A stretch of 64,000 nt of DNA, taken from the NCBI RefSeq assembly GCF_035958815.1, contig NZ_CP108383.1, forward strand, positions 2,790,001 through 2,854,000, read 5' to 3'. Within the stretch, counting starts at the first letter, position 1. Every line of letters starts with the position of its first letter. The stretch comes from Nocardia sp. NBC_01327 (GTDB taxonomy: Bacteria; Actinomycetota; Actinomycetes; Mycobacteriales; Mycobacteriaceae). Below are positions 56,925 through 64,000 of the stretch, piece by piece. Both the position numbers and the translations under genes were made by a program. The notes under the pieces were generated by a model. That model saw only the letters and a list, made by a program, of their open reading frames with translations, had not been told where the DNA came from and ran no database searches.

Positions 56925-57695
56925 GTGGGGAAGATGGCGAACGGTGCGGGCACGCGGGCCGCGAGCGGTCCGGCGCGGAAGTCGCGCGGCGGCACACTGA
57001 TTCAGCAGCCGACAGAACGCGGCGACTGGCCGCCGCGCGTGGTCATGCGCCGCGCCGGCGGGCTACGCACGCTGGAATCGGCGCTCATCCGCAGCGGGCT
57101 GGGTCCGGTCGCGGGTGTCGACGAGGCGGGCCGCGGCCCGTGTGCGGGACCGCTGGTGGTGGCCGCCTGCCTGCTGGCGCCCAAGGCGTACACCTCCCTC
57201 GCCGGACTCGACGATTCCAAGAAACTCACCGAAAACGCACGGGAAGAGCTGTTCCCGATCATCAAGCGGGTCGCGCTGGCCTGGAAGGTGATCGTGGTCC
57301 CGGCCTGGGAGATCGACTCCATCGGTATCCACGTCGCCAATATCGAAGGCATGCGGCGTGCGGTGGCGGGGCTGGACCCGGTGCCCGGGTACGTTCTCAC
57401 CGATGGGTTCCGCGTACCGGGCATTCCGGTGCCGTCGCTGCCGGTGATCGGTGGCGACGCGACGGCGGCCTGTATCGCGGCGGCGAGCGTGCTCGCCAAG
57501 GTGACCAGGGACCGCATGATGGTGCAGCTCGACGAGCAATTCCCCGGCTATGGATTCGCCGGGCACAAGGGCTACAACACGCCCGAACACACCGAGGCCC
57601 TGCAGCGGTTGGGCGTCACCAGTGAGCACCGGCGGTCCTGGCGCAATGTGCGGGAGACCGGCCGGGTGGCTACCGATACCGCGTATGCGGGATGA
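56925..57695 (+). CDS. rnhB: Ribonuclease HII
   Basis: Removes RNA from RNA-DNA hybrids and single ribonucleotides. The catalytic motif is [18 protein letters not shown] (Asp66, Glu67), followed by [15 protein letters not shown] and the late [24 protein letters not shown]. At 256 residues it has an N-terminal extension of about 45 basic residues before the normal domain; the GTG at 56925 is 22 bp after lepB. A later start may be the true one. Confidence 0.95.
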   Translation: MGKMANGAGTRAASGPARKSRGGTLIQQPTERGDWPPRVVMRRAGGLRTLESALIRSGLGPVAGVDEAGRGPCAGPLVVAACLLAPKAYTSLAGLDDSKKLTENAREELFPIIKRVALAWKVIVVPAWEIDSIGIHVANIEGMRRAVAGLDPVPGYVLTDGFRVPGIPVPSLPVIGGDATAACIAAASVLAKVTRDRMMVQLDEQFPGYGFAGHKGYNTPEHTEALQRLGVTSEHRRSWRNVRETGRVATDTAYAG

Positions 57696-57738
57696 TGTCT
57701 CTACACCCAGTTGGGCGACAAGGAGGACGTTCCACCCG

Positions 57739-58044
57739 ATGAGCGCCGAGGATCTCGAGAAATACGAAACCGAGATGGAACTCTCGCTATATCGAGAGTA
57801 CAAGGACATCGTCGGCCAGTTCTCGTATGTGGTGGAGACCGAGCGCCGCTTCTACCTGGCCAACACAGTCGAACTGCGGCCGCAGAACGCTGACGGCGAG
57901 GTGTACTTCGAGGTGCGTATGTCCGATGCGTGGGTCTGGGATATGTACCGGCCCGCCCGCTTCGTGAAGCACGTTCGAGTCATCACCTTCAAGGATGTCA
58001 ATATCGAGGAGCTGGAGAAGCCTGACCTGCGGCTTCCCGAGTAG
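57739..58044 (+). CDS. DUF2469 protein
   Basis: A 101-residue protein conserved next to rnhB in actinobacteria (M. tuberculosis Rv2901c from memory). It begins MSAEDLEKYETEMELSLYREYKD and contains YVVETERRFYLANTVEL and VRMSDAWVWDMYRPARFVKH. AAGGAGGACG lies about 11 bases upstream. Function unknown; the tight linkage with rnhB and yraN suggests nucleic-acid work. Confidence 0.93.
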   Translation: MSAEDLEKYETEMELSLYREYKDIVGQFSYVVETERRFYLANTVELRPQNADGEVYFEVRMSDAWVWDMYRPARFVKHVRVITFKDVNIEELEKPDLRLPE

Positions 58045-58130
58045 TCCACACGCTTCTCGCTATCCACAGGCAATCTGTTTCCGCAGGTCGGCATGGCCGG
58101 GTCCGTTCTGGGCCCGGCCATGCTGGCTGA

Positions 58131-58490
58131 ATGGGACACAATCTCGCGCTGGGCGCACACGGGGAGGAACTGGCGGCGCGGTATCTGAGCGCCGCCGGTA
58201 TGGAGATCGTTGCCCGCAATTGGCGGTGCCGGTACGGCGAACTCGATCTGATCGGCCGGGACAGCGCGGGCGTCACGGCGTTCATCGAGGTCAAGACCCG
58301 CCGCGGCGTGGGCTTCGGCTCGCCCGCCGAGGCCGTCACCTTCCTCAAACAGCAGCGCATACGCCGCCTCGCGCTGCTGTGGCTGCACGAGCAGTCCGGC
58401 CCGTGGTCGCGGGTCCGGTTCGATGTGGTGTCGGTGCTCATGCGGCCCGGGACAGAGCCGGTGATCGATCATCTGAAGGCGGTGTTCTGA
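58131..58490 (+). CDS. YraN/UPF0102 endonuclease-like protein
   Basis: A 119-residue member of the restriction-endonuclease-like fold. Catalytic-type residues are seen in GEELAARYLSAAGMEIVARNWR, GELDLIGRDSAGVTAFIEVKTRRG (E...D...ExK pattern). It is one base upstream of comM. The family is linked to DNA processing, but its role is not settled. Confidence 0.93.
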   Translation: MGHNLALGAHGEELAARYLSAAGMEIVARNWRCRYGELDLIGRDSAGVTAFIEVKTRRGVGFGSPAEAVTFLKQQRIRRLALLWLHEQSGPWSRVRFDVVSVLMRPGTEPVIDHLKAVF

Positions 58491-58491
58491 C

Positions 58492-60000
58492 ATGCCTTTG
58501 GGGAGGGCGTATTCGGTGGCGATTGCCGGGGTGGACGGGCAATTGGTGGAGATCGAGGCCGATATCGGGCAGGGCCTGCCGTCGGTGCACCTGGTGGGGC
58601 GGCCGGACACCACGCTGCAGGAATCCCGGGACCGAGTGCGGGCGGCGGTCACGAATACAGGGGAGAAGTGGCCGGACGGGCGGGTGATCCTGGCGCTGTC
58701 GCCGGCCACCCTGCCCAAGGTCGGCAGTGTCTACGATCTCGCGCTGGCGGCGGCAGTGCTCGATGCGGCCGGTTCCATTCCGGCGCAGCGTCTCGCCGAT
58801 GCGGTGCTACTCGGTGAATTGGCCCTCGACGGGCGCGTGCGGCGGGTGCGCGGCATCCTGCCCGCGGTGCTGGCGGCACGTACCGCCGGGCGTAGTACGG
58901 TCGTCGTCCCCACCGCGGCACTGGCCGAAGCCGGGCTGGTGGACGGCATTCGCGTACTCGGCGCCTCGACACTGGGCGAGCTGGTGGACTGGCTGCGCGG
59001 TGCCACCGATCTCGCGCTGCCCGATCCGGTCCAGCCCGCCCCCACCCCCTCCATCGGCGATCTGAGCGAGGTGGTGGGCCAGGACGAGGCCCGCTGGGCC
59101 CTGGAGGTGGCGGCGGCCGGCGGCCACCACCTGCTGCTCACCGGCCCGCCCGGGATCGGCAAAACCATGCTGGCACAGCGCCTTCCGAGTCTCCTCCCGC
59201 CCCTGCGGGAACGAGAATCCCTGGAGGTCACCGCCATCCACTCGGTGGCGGGCATTCTCTCCGACGATCACCCCCTGATCTTCGCCCCACCCTTCGTCGC
59301 CCCGCACCACTCGTCCTCGGTGACGTCCATGATCGGCGGCGGATCGGGCACCGCCCGCCCGGGTGCGGTCAGCCGTGCCCATCGCGGGGTGCTCTTCCTC
59401 GACGAATGCGCCGAGATCGGAAGCAAAGTCCTCGAAGCCTTGCGAACTCCCTTGGAGGAGGGCGAAGTTCGCATTGCCCGTCGTGACGGGGTCGCGCGGT
59501 ATCCGGCCAGATTTCAGCTGGTCCTGGCAGCCAACCCGTGCCCGTGCGCGCCCGCCCGCGATATCGATTGCATCTGTGCGCCTTTGGCCCGCCGCCGCTA
59601 TCTCGGCAAACTGTCCGGTCCACTGCTCGACCGCATCGATCTGGCGGTCCAGATGCATGCGCAGTCGGCAGGAGCCTTCAGCGGTGACGAGGTCGAGAAC
59701 AGCGAGGTGGTCCGGGCCCGCGTGACCGCGGCCCGCAATGCCGCGGCCAAGCGCTGGGAAGGTCTGGGCCTCTCGACCAATGCCGAAGTCCCCGGACACG
59801 TTCTGCGGCAGCAATTCCGGCTGCCCCGGGAGGCGCTGGCCCCCGTCGAGACCGCCCTGAGCCACGGCCGCATGTCGGCCCGCGGCGCGGATCGCGCCAT
59901 CCGAGTCGCCTGGACCGTCAGCGATTTACGCGGCGGCGACATTCCCAATGCCCAGGACGTCCTGCAGGCATTGAGCTTCCGTCAGCGAGGTGTGGCATGA
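58492..60000 (+). CDS. comM: ComM/YifB AAA+ ATPase (Mg-chelatase-like)
   Basis: A 502-residue helicase-like ATPase that in naturally transforming bacteria drives branch migration of incoming DNA. The N-terminal domain (VDGQLVEIEADIGQGLPSVHLVG) is a Lon-protease-like fold; the AAA+ core has Walker A GPPGIGKT and Walker B GVLFLDECAEIG; the C-terminal part is the Mg-chelatase-related domain. It starts one base after yraN and overlaps dprA (ATGA). Confidence 0.94.
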   Translation: MPLGRAYSVAIAGVDGQLVEIEADIGQGLPSVHLVGRPDTTLQESRDRVRAAVTNTGEKWPDGRVILALSPATLPKVGSVYDLALAAAVLDAAGSIPAQRLADAVLLGELALDGRVRRVRGILPAVLAARTAGRSTVVVPTAALAEAGLVDGIRVLGASTLGELVDWLRGATDLALPDPVQPAPTPSIGDLSEVVGQDEARWALEVAAAGGHHLLLTGPPGIGKTMLAQRLPSLLPPLRERESLEVTAIHSVAGILSDDHPLIFAPPFVAPHHSSSVTSMIGGGSGTARPGAVSRAHRGVLFLDECAEIGSKVLEALRTPLEEGEVRIARRDGVARYPARFQLVLAANPCPCAPARDIDCICAPLARRRYLGKLSGPLLDRIDLAVQMHAQSAGAFSGDEVENSEVVRARVTAARNAAAKRWEGLGLSTNAEVPGHVLRQQFRLPREALAPVETALSHGRMSARGADRAIRVAWTVSDLRGGDIPNAQDVLQALSFRQRGVA

Positions 60001-61592
60001 GTGATATGCCGCCTGAACAACATCGAACGGTGGCAGCCCCGGAGCGGTCACCCGCTCGAGGCACTGTCGCCGCGGCGGAGATGTCGGCCCGATGCCCTAC
60101 TGCCGAACCCGCCGGTGGAATCGTCGACGTGCCCGAGCGCGCGGCCGAGCAGGGCGATCCTGCTGCGGCGGTGCGTAAGTCTCCTGCCGACTCGGTCGGC
60201 GTTGCGGGGGCGCGGGCCGAATCGGTCTCCAGTCTGAACCGGGATACTGCTGTTCTGAACGGCCGACCTTCTGGGCCGAGCGGGTCGGCCGTGAGGTCGG
60301 ACAGTTCGGCCAGGTCGGCCGCCGATCCCATTGAGCCAGTGGCCGATTGCGAGACTCCGGACAGCCCGGGCTGCGCGGTGGGTGGTGCTGACGAGTCGAT
60401 TCGAGTGGATCGGTCCGATGGTGATGAGCGGAGGTTGGCCTGGGTCTATTTGTCCCGGGTGGTCGAGGGGCCTTGTGCGGCACTGTCTTCGCTGATCGAG
60501 TCGGTGGGGGTGGTGGAGGCGGCCCGGGCGGTGCGGGAGTGTGCGCTGCCGGAGGTGTTGCGGGGGCCGACCGAGTTGCGGCGTGGGATCGAGCGGGCCG
60601 AGCAGGATTTGGCATTGATGGATCGGCTGGGTGGGCGGGTGGTGACGCCTGATGATCCGGAGTGGCCTGCCTGGCGGATGCTCGGGTTGCGGCAGTTGGA
60701 TCCGGCGCAGGATGAGGCCGCGGCGGTGCCGCTCGTGCTGTGGGCGCGCGGACCACGATCGCTGCTCGAGTGCACCGAGCGGGCGATCGCGGTGGTGGGT
60801 GCGCGGTGCAGCACCGGGTACGGGAATCACGCGACGGGGGAGATTGCCGGGGAATTGGCGGTGCGGGGGTGGACCGTGGTGTCCGGCGCGGCTTTCGGAA
60901 TCGATGGGATGGCTCATCGCGCGGCGCTGGCGGTGGGCGGCTGCACCGTCGCCGTGCTGGCCTGCGGGCCGGACCGCCCGTATCCGGTGCAGCATGATCG
61001 GCTGCTGGCCGAGATTGCCGCGACCGGGCTGGTCGTCACCGAATATCCACCCGGAACCGGAGTGCGCAAACACTATTTCCTGGCCCGCAACCGCCTCATA
61101 GCGGCGCTGGCCGATGCCGTGGTGGTGGTCGAAGCGGGTGCCCGCAGCGGTGCCCGCAATACGGTGAAATGGACTCGCCGCCTGGGCCGTCCGGCTCTCG
61201 CCGTCCCGGGCCCGATCACCTCTGCCGCCTCGGTCGGCTGCCACCGCATGATTCGCGAAGGCGAGGCCTTCATCGCCACCACCGCCGCGGAAATTCTCGA
61301 CGAAGCAGGCCCGCTGCGCCTGTCCCTGCCCGGCGTCGTCCCGCCCGCCCCGGAGGACAATCTCTCCGAGCACGAGGCACTCCTGTTCACCGCCCTTCCC
61401 GCAGTAGGTTCCCGTCTCCCACGTGCCTTGGTGACAGACACCGGTCTGGCCCTACCACTGGTGCGCGCGACCCTCTCCGCCCTGGAGATCGCAGGCCTGG
61501 TTGCCTGCGACGACAACGGCTGGCACCGCCTGGCCCAATCGAAGCGGCAGCAGGCGCAATCCGAACCCGCGGTCCGTGACCGGTCTCGCTGA
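59997..61592 (+). CDS. dprA: DprA, DNA-processing protein
   Basis: Binds single-stranded DNA and loads RecA during transformation. 531 residues, longer than the usual 300-400 because of a polar Ala/Pro/Ser/Arg-rich N-terminal extension of about 140 residues. The Rossmann domain is complete (VVGARCSTGYGNHATGEIA, GWTVVSGAAFGIDGMAHRAAL, RNRLIAALADAVVVVEAG, GSRSGA-type loop as ARSGARNTV) and a C-terminal winged-helix follows. The ATG overlaps the comM stop. Confidence 0.94.
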   Translation: MSDMPPEQHRTVAAPERSPARGTVAAAEMSARCPTAEPAGGIVDVPERAAEQGDPAAAVRKSPADSVGVAGARAESVSSLNRDTAVLNGRPSGPSGSAVRSDSSARSAADPIEPVADCETPDSPGCAVGGADESIRVDRSDGDERRLAWVYLSRVVEGPCAALSSLIESVGVVEAARAVRECALPEVLRGPTELRRGIERAEQDLALMDRLGGRVVTPDDPEWPAWRMLGLRQLDPAQDEAAAVPLVLWARGPRSLLECTERAIAVVGARCSTGYGNHATGEIAGELAVRGWTVVSGAAFGIDGMAHRAALAVGGCTVAVLACGPDRPYPVQHDRLLAEIAATGLVVTEYPPGTGVRKHYFLARNRLIAALADAVVVVEAGARSGARNTVKWTRRLGRPALAVPGPITSAASVGCHRMIREGEAFIATTAAEILDEAGPLRLSLPGVVPPAPEDNLSEHEALLFTALPAVGSRLPRALVTDTGLALPLVRATLSALEIAGLVACDDNGWHRLAQSKRQQAQSEPAVRDRSR

Positions 61593-61887
61593 ACTGTGGA
61601 TCTGCTCCGAGCAGACCGGCATACCCGCGCGGCCCGCCGAGAGGTGCCCTGCCGTGCCGCGCTGGGTCCTTGCCCTGCGGTCTCGCGCCGAGCCCTCCCG
61701 CATTGCGCTGGTCTACCTCGCCGAGATGGGCACCGCCACAGCCCGATGCGGCCTGGATGCACTCGGAAGGGGCGTTGCCGGTCATCGGTTCGATGGGGAA
61801 AACCGCGCTGTGACCTCTGCGGAGGTGGGGAGTCGGCGGCGCGGGGGCTTGCTTTGCGGGGGAGGGGCGGTGACCGTGGGGGCATGA
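61576..61887 (+). CDS. Possible small gene between dprA and xerC
   Basis: A reading frame of 103 codons from a GTG at 61576, overlapping dprA by 17 bp and ending ATGA with xerC. Third codon positions are mostly G or C, and the part [20 protein letters not shown] looks protein-like, but the C-terminal part is low-complexity (Gly/Arg) and there is no ribosome-binding site. It fills the only sizeable gap (291 bp) in this gene string. It could equally be non-coding. Confidence 0.25.
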   Translation: MTGLAELWICSEQTGIPARPAERCPAVPRWVLALRSRAEPSRIALVYLAEMGTATARCGLDALGRGVAGHRFDGENRAVTSAEVGSRRRGGLLCGGGAVTVGA

Positions 61888-62807
61888 GTGGATTGCCCGA
61901 AGACCTGGAGGCATTGCTGGCCGAGTACGGGCGGCATTTGCGGCTGGGGCGGAACCGGTCGGAGCACACGGTGCGGGCCTATGTGGGGGATGCGCGGTCG
62001 CTCCTGGAGCATCTGCTGGAGCGGGCGGCGGATTCCGGTGTGGGCGAGGTGGATTTGGCATTGCTGCGGTCCTGGTTGGCGCAGCAGGCCTCGGCCGGGG
62101 CGGCGCGGACCACCATGGCGCGCCGAACTTCGGCGGCACGCACGTTCACCGCCTGGTTGGCGCATACCGGGCGACTGGGCGTGGATCCGGGGCCCCGCCT
62201 GGGATCGGCGCGGGCGCATCGGGTGCTGCCCGCGGTACTGGGGCAGGATCAGGCGCGGGCGGCCATGGACGCCGCGGAATCCGGTGCGGCACAGCATGAT
62301 CCGATGGCGCTGCGCGATCGGCTGATCGTGGAGATGTTGTACGCGACCGGGATTCGGGTCAGCGAGCTGTGCGGGCTCGATATCGAGGATGTGGATCGGG
62401 AGCGGCGGCTGGTGCGGGTGCTGGGTAAGGGCAACAGGGAGCGGGCGGTGCCGTTCGGCGGACCGGCCGACAAGGCGCTGGACGACTGGCTCCGGCACGG
62501 TCGTGCCGCCTTCGCGACCGCGACCTCCGGCCGGGCGCTGCTGCTCGGCCGCCGCGGTGGCCGGCTGGATCAGCGGCAGGCCAGAACTGTTGTGCACGAG
62601 GTGGTTTCCGCCATTCCCGGCGCACCCGATATGGGCCCGCACGGTTTCCGGCACACCGCTGCCACACACCTGCTGGAGGGCGGCGCGGATCTGCGTGTGG
62701 TGCAGGAGATTCTGGGTCATGCCAGCATGGCCACCACCCAGCTCTACACGCACGTCTCCATCGACCGGCTGAAGAAGGTCCACGATCAAGCCCACCCCCG
62801 CGCCTGA
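61884..62807 (+). CDS. xerC: XerC-type tyrosine recombinase
   Basis: Recombinase that acts with XerD at dif to resolve chromosome dimers. 307 residues. The N-terminal SAM-like DNA-binding domain ([40 protein letters not shown]) is followed by the catalytic domain with Arg in [24 protein letters not shown] (H-x-x-R type block), [15 protein letters not shown] (His and Tyr nucleophile). Position after dprA, as in mycobacteria, supports the host XerC and not a phage integrase. Confidence 0.92.
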   Translation: MSGLPEDLEALLAEYGRHLRLGRNRSEHTVRAYVGDARSLLEHLLERAADSGVGEVDLALLRSWLAQQASAGAARTTMARRTSAARTFTAWLAHTGRLGVDPGPRLGSARAHRVLPAVLGQDQARAAMDAAESGAAQHDPMALRDRLIVEMLYATGIRVSELCGLDIEDVDRERRLVRVLGKGNRERAVPFGGPADKALDDWLRHGRAAFATATSGRALLLGRRGGRLDQRQARTVVHEVVSAIPGAPDMGPHGFRHTAATHLLEGGADLRVVQEILGHASMATTQLYTHVSIDRLKKVHDQAHPRA

Positions 62808-62811
62808 CCGC

Positions 62812-63606
62812 ATGCCCCGGATTCCCGACTCCGTCGAAGTCCGCCCGGGCGCGGCGGATTCGGCTGTGATCCTGCATGTTCCGCATTCCGCGCGTGCCAT
62901 CCCGCCGCAGGTCCGCTCCGATATCCCGCTCGACGACCGGCAGCTCGCACACGAACTGGACCACATCACGGATGCGCACACCGCGGCACTGGCCGAAACG
63001 GCCGCCGGGCTCTCGGCAATCCGCCCCTGGCAGTTCGTGAACCGGCTCTCCCGCCTGGTGGTCGACCCCGAACGCTTTCCGGACGAGCGGGAGGAGATGC
63101 GCGCGGTGGGCATGGGTGCGGTCTACACGCGGACGACGCACCGAACTCCGCTGCGCCCCGAGAACTTCGATCCCACCGCACTGCTGGACCGCTACTTCCA
63201 TCCGTATGCCCGGGCGATGACGGCGGTGGTCGCCGATCGCCTGCGCGCGACCGGCCGGGCCGTCATCATCGATGTGCACTCCTATCCCACCGTCCGGCTG
63301 CCGTACGAATTGCACGGCGACGGCAGCCGTCCGCCGATTTGCCTGGGCTCGGACGACTTCCACACTCCGCCGGCCCTGCTTGCCCGGGCCTCGCGGAATT
63401 TCGGCGATTTCGGCGGTGTTGGCACCAACAGCCCGTTCGCGGGCGCCTATGTACCCCTGGATTTCTACGGCACCGAGCCGCGGTTGACCGCCCTCATGGT
63501 GGAGATCCGCCGCGACAACTACATGATCGAACCGGGCGGCCCCGCCGGGCCGGGTCTCGCTGTTCTCGCCGCGGCGCTGGCGGCGCTCGTCGATGAATTG
63601 CACTGA
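62812..63606 (+). CDS. N-formylglutamate amidohydrolase family protein
   Basis: A 264-residue zinc-type hydrolase of the FGase family. Visible blocks are VILHVPHSARAIP, the Asp/His set ELDHITDAHTAALAET, FVNRLSRLVVDPERFPDE, VIIDVHSYPTVRLPYE and LMVEIRRDNYMIEP. It starts 4 bp after xerC. No other histidine-degradation gene is near, so the natural substrate may be another N-acyl amino acid. The start ATG at 62812 lacks a clear ribosome-binding site and is probably coupled to xerC. Confidence 0.9.
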   Translation: MPRIPDSVEVRPGAADSAVILHVPHSARAIPPQVRSDIPLDDRQLAHELDHITDAHTAALAETAAGLSAIRPWQFVNRLSRLVVDPERFPDEREEMRAVGMGAVYTRTTHRTPLRPENFDPTALLDRYFHPYARAMTAVVADRLRATGRAVIIDVHSYPTVRLPYELHGDGSRPPICLGSDDFHTPPALLARASRNFGDFGGVGTNSPFAGAYVPLDFYGTEPRLTALMVEIRRDNYMIEPGGPAGPGLAVLAAALAALVDELH

Positions 63607-63661
63607 TCGGCACCGTATCGAAACTCTATCGACGAGCTATCGACAATCATGCTACGGTCTA

Positions 63662-63680
63662 TTAGGTAACCCTAATTATG
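63662..63680 (+). promoter_or_regulatory. Candidate IdeR/DtxR iron box
   Basis: TTAGGTAACCCTAATTATG agrees with the actinobacterial iron-box consensus at 12 of 19 positions, with the left half TTAGGT perfect. It lies 12 bp before the start of the siderophore-interacting protein gene, as expected for iron control. Confidence 0.55.
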
Positions 63681-63691
63681 GAGGTGCCCTC

Positions 63692-64000
63692 TTGGCTCGC
63701 GCCCGCACAACTTTTGTCGTTCAGAACACCATCCGCCTGACCGACCACCTCATTCGTGTCCACCTGGGCGGCCCCGGCTTCGCGTCGTTCCAGCCCAACG
63801 GCTTCACCGACGCCTACGTCAAACTCGCCTTCCCCGGCGCGGACGGCGACACCATGCGCACCTACACCGTGCGCGCGGTCGATACCGCCGCCGAGGAGAT
63901 CGCCATCGATTTCGTGTACCACGGCGATGAGGGCGTCGCCGGTCCCTGGGCCGCGGCGGCGGAGCCCGGCGACACCATTGACCTGCTCGGCCCGGGTGGC
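63692..64000 (+). CDS. Siderophore-interacting protein (ferric reductase), 3' part outside window
   Basis: 103 codons are visible. TTG at 63692 has GGAGG 7 bases upstream. The N-terminal FAD-binding beta barrel of the ViuB/SIP family is seen: RLTDHLIRVHLGGPGFASF, then DAYVKLAFPG, the flavin motif TMRTYTVRAVDT and FVYHGDEGVAGPWAAAAEPGD. Such enzymes reduce ferric siderophores in the cytoplasm to free the iron. In M. tuberculosis viuB (Rv2895c) also lies by xerC. An IdeR-like box sits directly upstream. Confidence 0.9.
   Translation, partial: MARARTTFVVQNTIRLTDHLIRVHLGGPGFASFQPNGFTDAYVKLAFPGADGDTMRTYTVRAVDTAAEEIAIDFVYHGDEGVAGPWAAAAEPGDTIDLLGPGG

Noticed and set aside
61884..62807. Phage or integron integrase
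   Set aside because: Context (dprA upstream) and the full Xer layout fit the housekeeping XerC; no attachment site or phage genes are seen.

Overview
The window is high-GC DNA from an actinobacterium. The chain smc, ftsY, amt-glnK-glnD, ffh, rpsP-khpA-rimM-trmD, rplS-lepB-rnhB, yraN-comM-dprA-xerC follows the order known from Mycobacterium tuberculosis (remembered order, not searched). Together with a siderophore-interacting protein gene near xerC, an Ag85-like esterase and many TetR/LacI/MarR regulators, it points to the Mycobacteriales, most probably Nocardia or a close relative. The genus is an inference. I saw no rRNA, tRNA, CRISPR array, insertion sequence or prophage.

Region 1 (1-8.7 kb) is a complete potassium-ATPase locus. 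kdpD runs left and is cut by the window edge. It is preceded by an overlapping 50-codon membrane-peptide gene. An ecsC-like gene lies in the middle, and a tiny gene followed by kdpF, kdpA, kdpB and kdpC runs right with stop/start overlaps. A 39-bp element (31 of 39 bases shared) lies in front of both kdp operons, a good candidate for the KdpE site. KdpC carries an extra domain of about 110 residues with four cysteines.

Region 2 (8.7-18.7 kb) is accessory: a small winged-helix protein, an AT3-SGNH acyltransferase, an ion-transporter-family permease coupled to a CBS protein, a MarR regulator, a secreted beta-rich protein in low-GC DNA, a two-subunit acyl-CoA dehydrogenase, a DUF1707 membrane protein with a strong promoter and two palindromes, and cspA.

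Region 3 (19-31 kb) begins with smc and holds an accessory block between smc and ftsY: a secreted HAD phosphatase, a divergent NmrA/TetR pair, a cupin, a secreted esterase divergent from a LacI regulator, and a TetR regulator divergent from an FAD monooxygenase. Each divergent pair has a clear palindromic operator between its genes.

Region 4 (31-45 kb) is core: ftsY (protein targeting), amt-glnK-glnD (nitrogen uptake and PII signalling, with GlnR-like boxes upstream), ffh (with a hairpin over its ribosome-binding site), then small accessory genes, and rpsP-khpA-rimM-trmD (ribosome maturation and tRNA modification).

Region 5 (45-55.5 kb) holds a LacI-controlled ribose-type ABC importer (regulator, binding lipoprotein, double ATPase, permease), tex, a repeat-bearing spacer, a His-containing membrane protein and a 2-keto-acid decarboxylase. 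Region 6 (55.6-64 kb) is rplS, lepB, rnhB, DUF2469, yraN, comM, dprA, xerC, an N-formylglutamate amidohydrolase and the start of a siderophore-interacting reductase behind an IdeR-like site.
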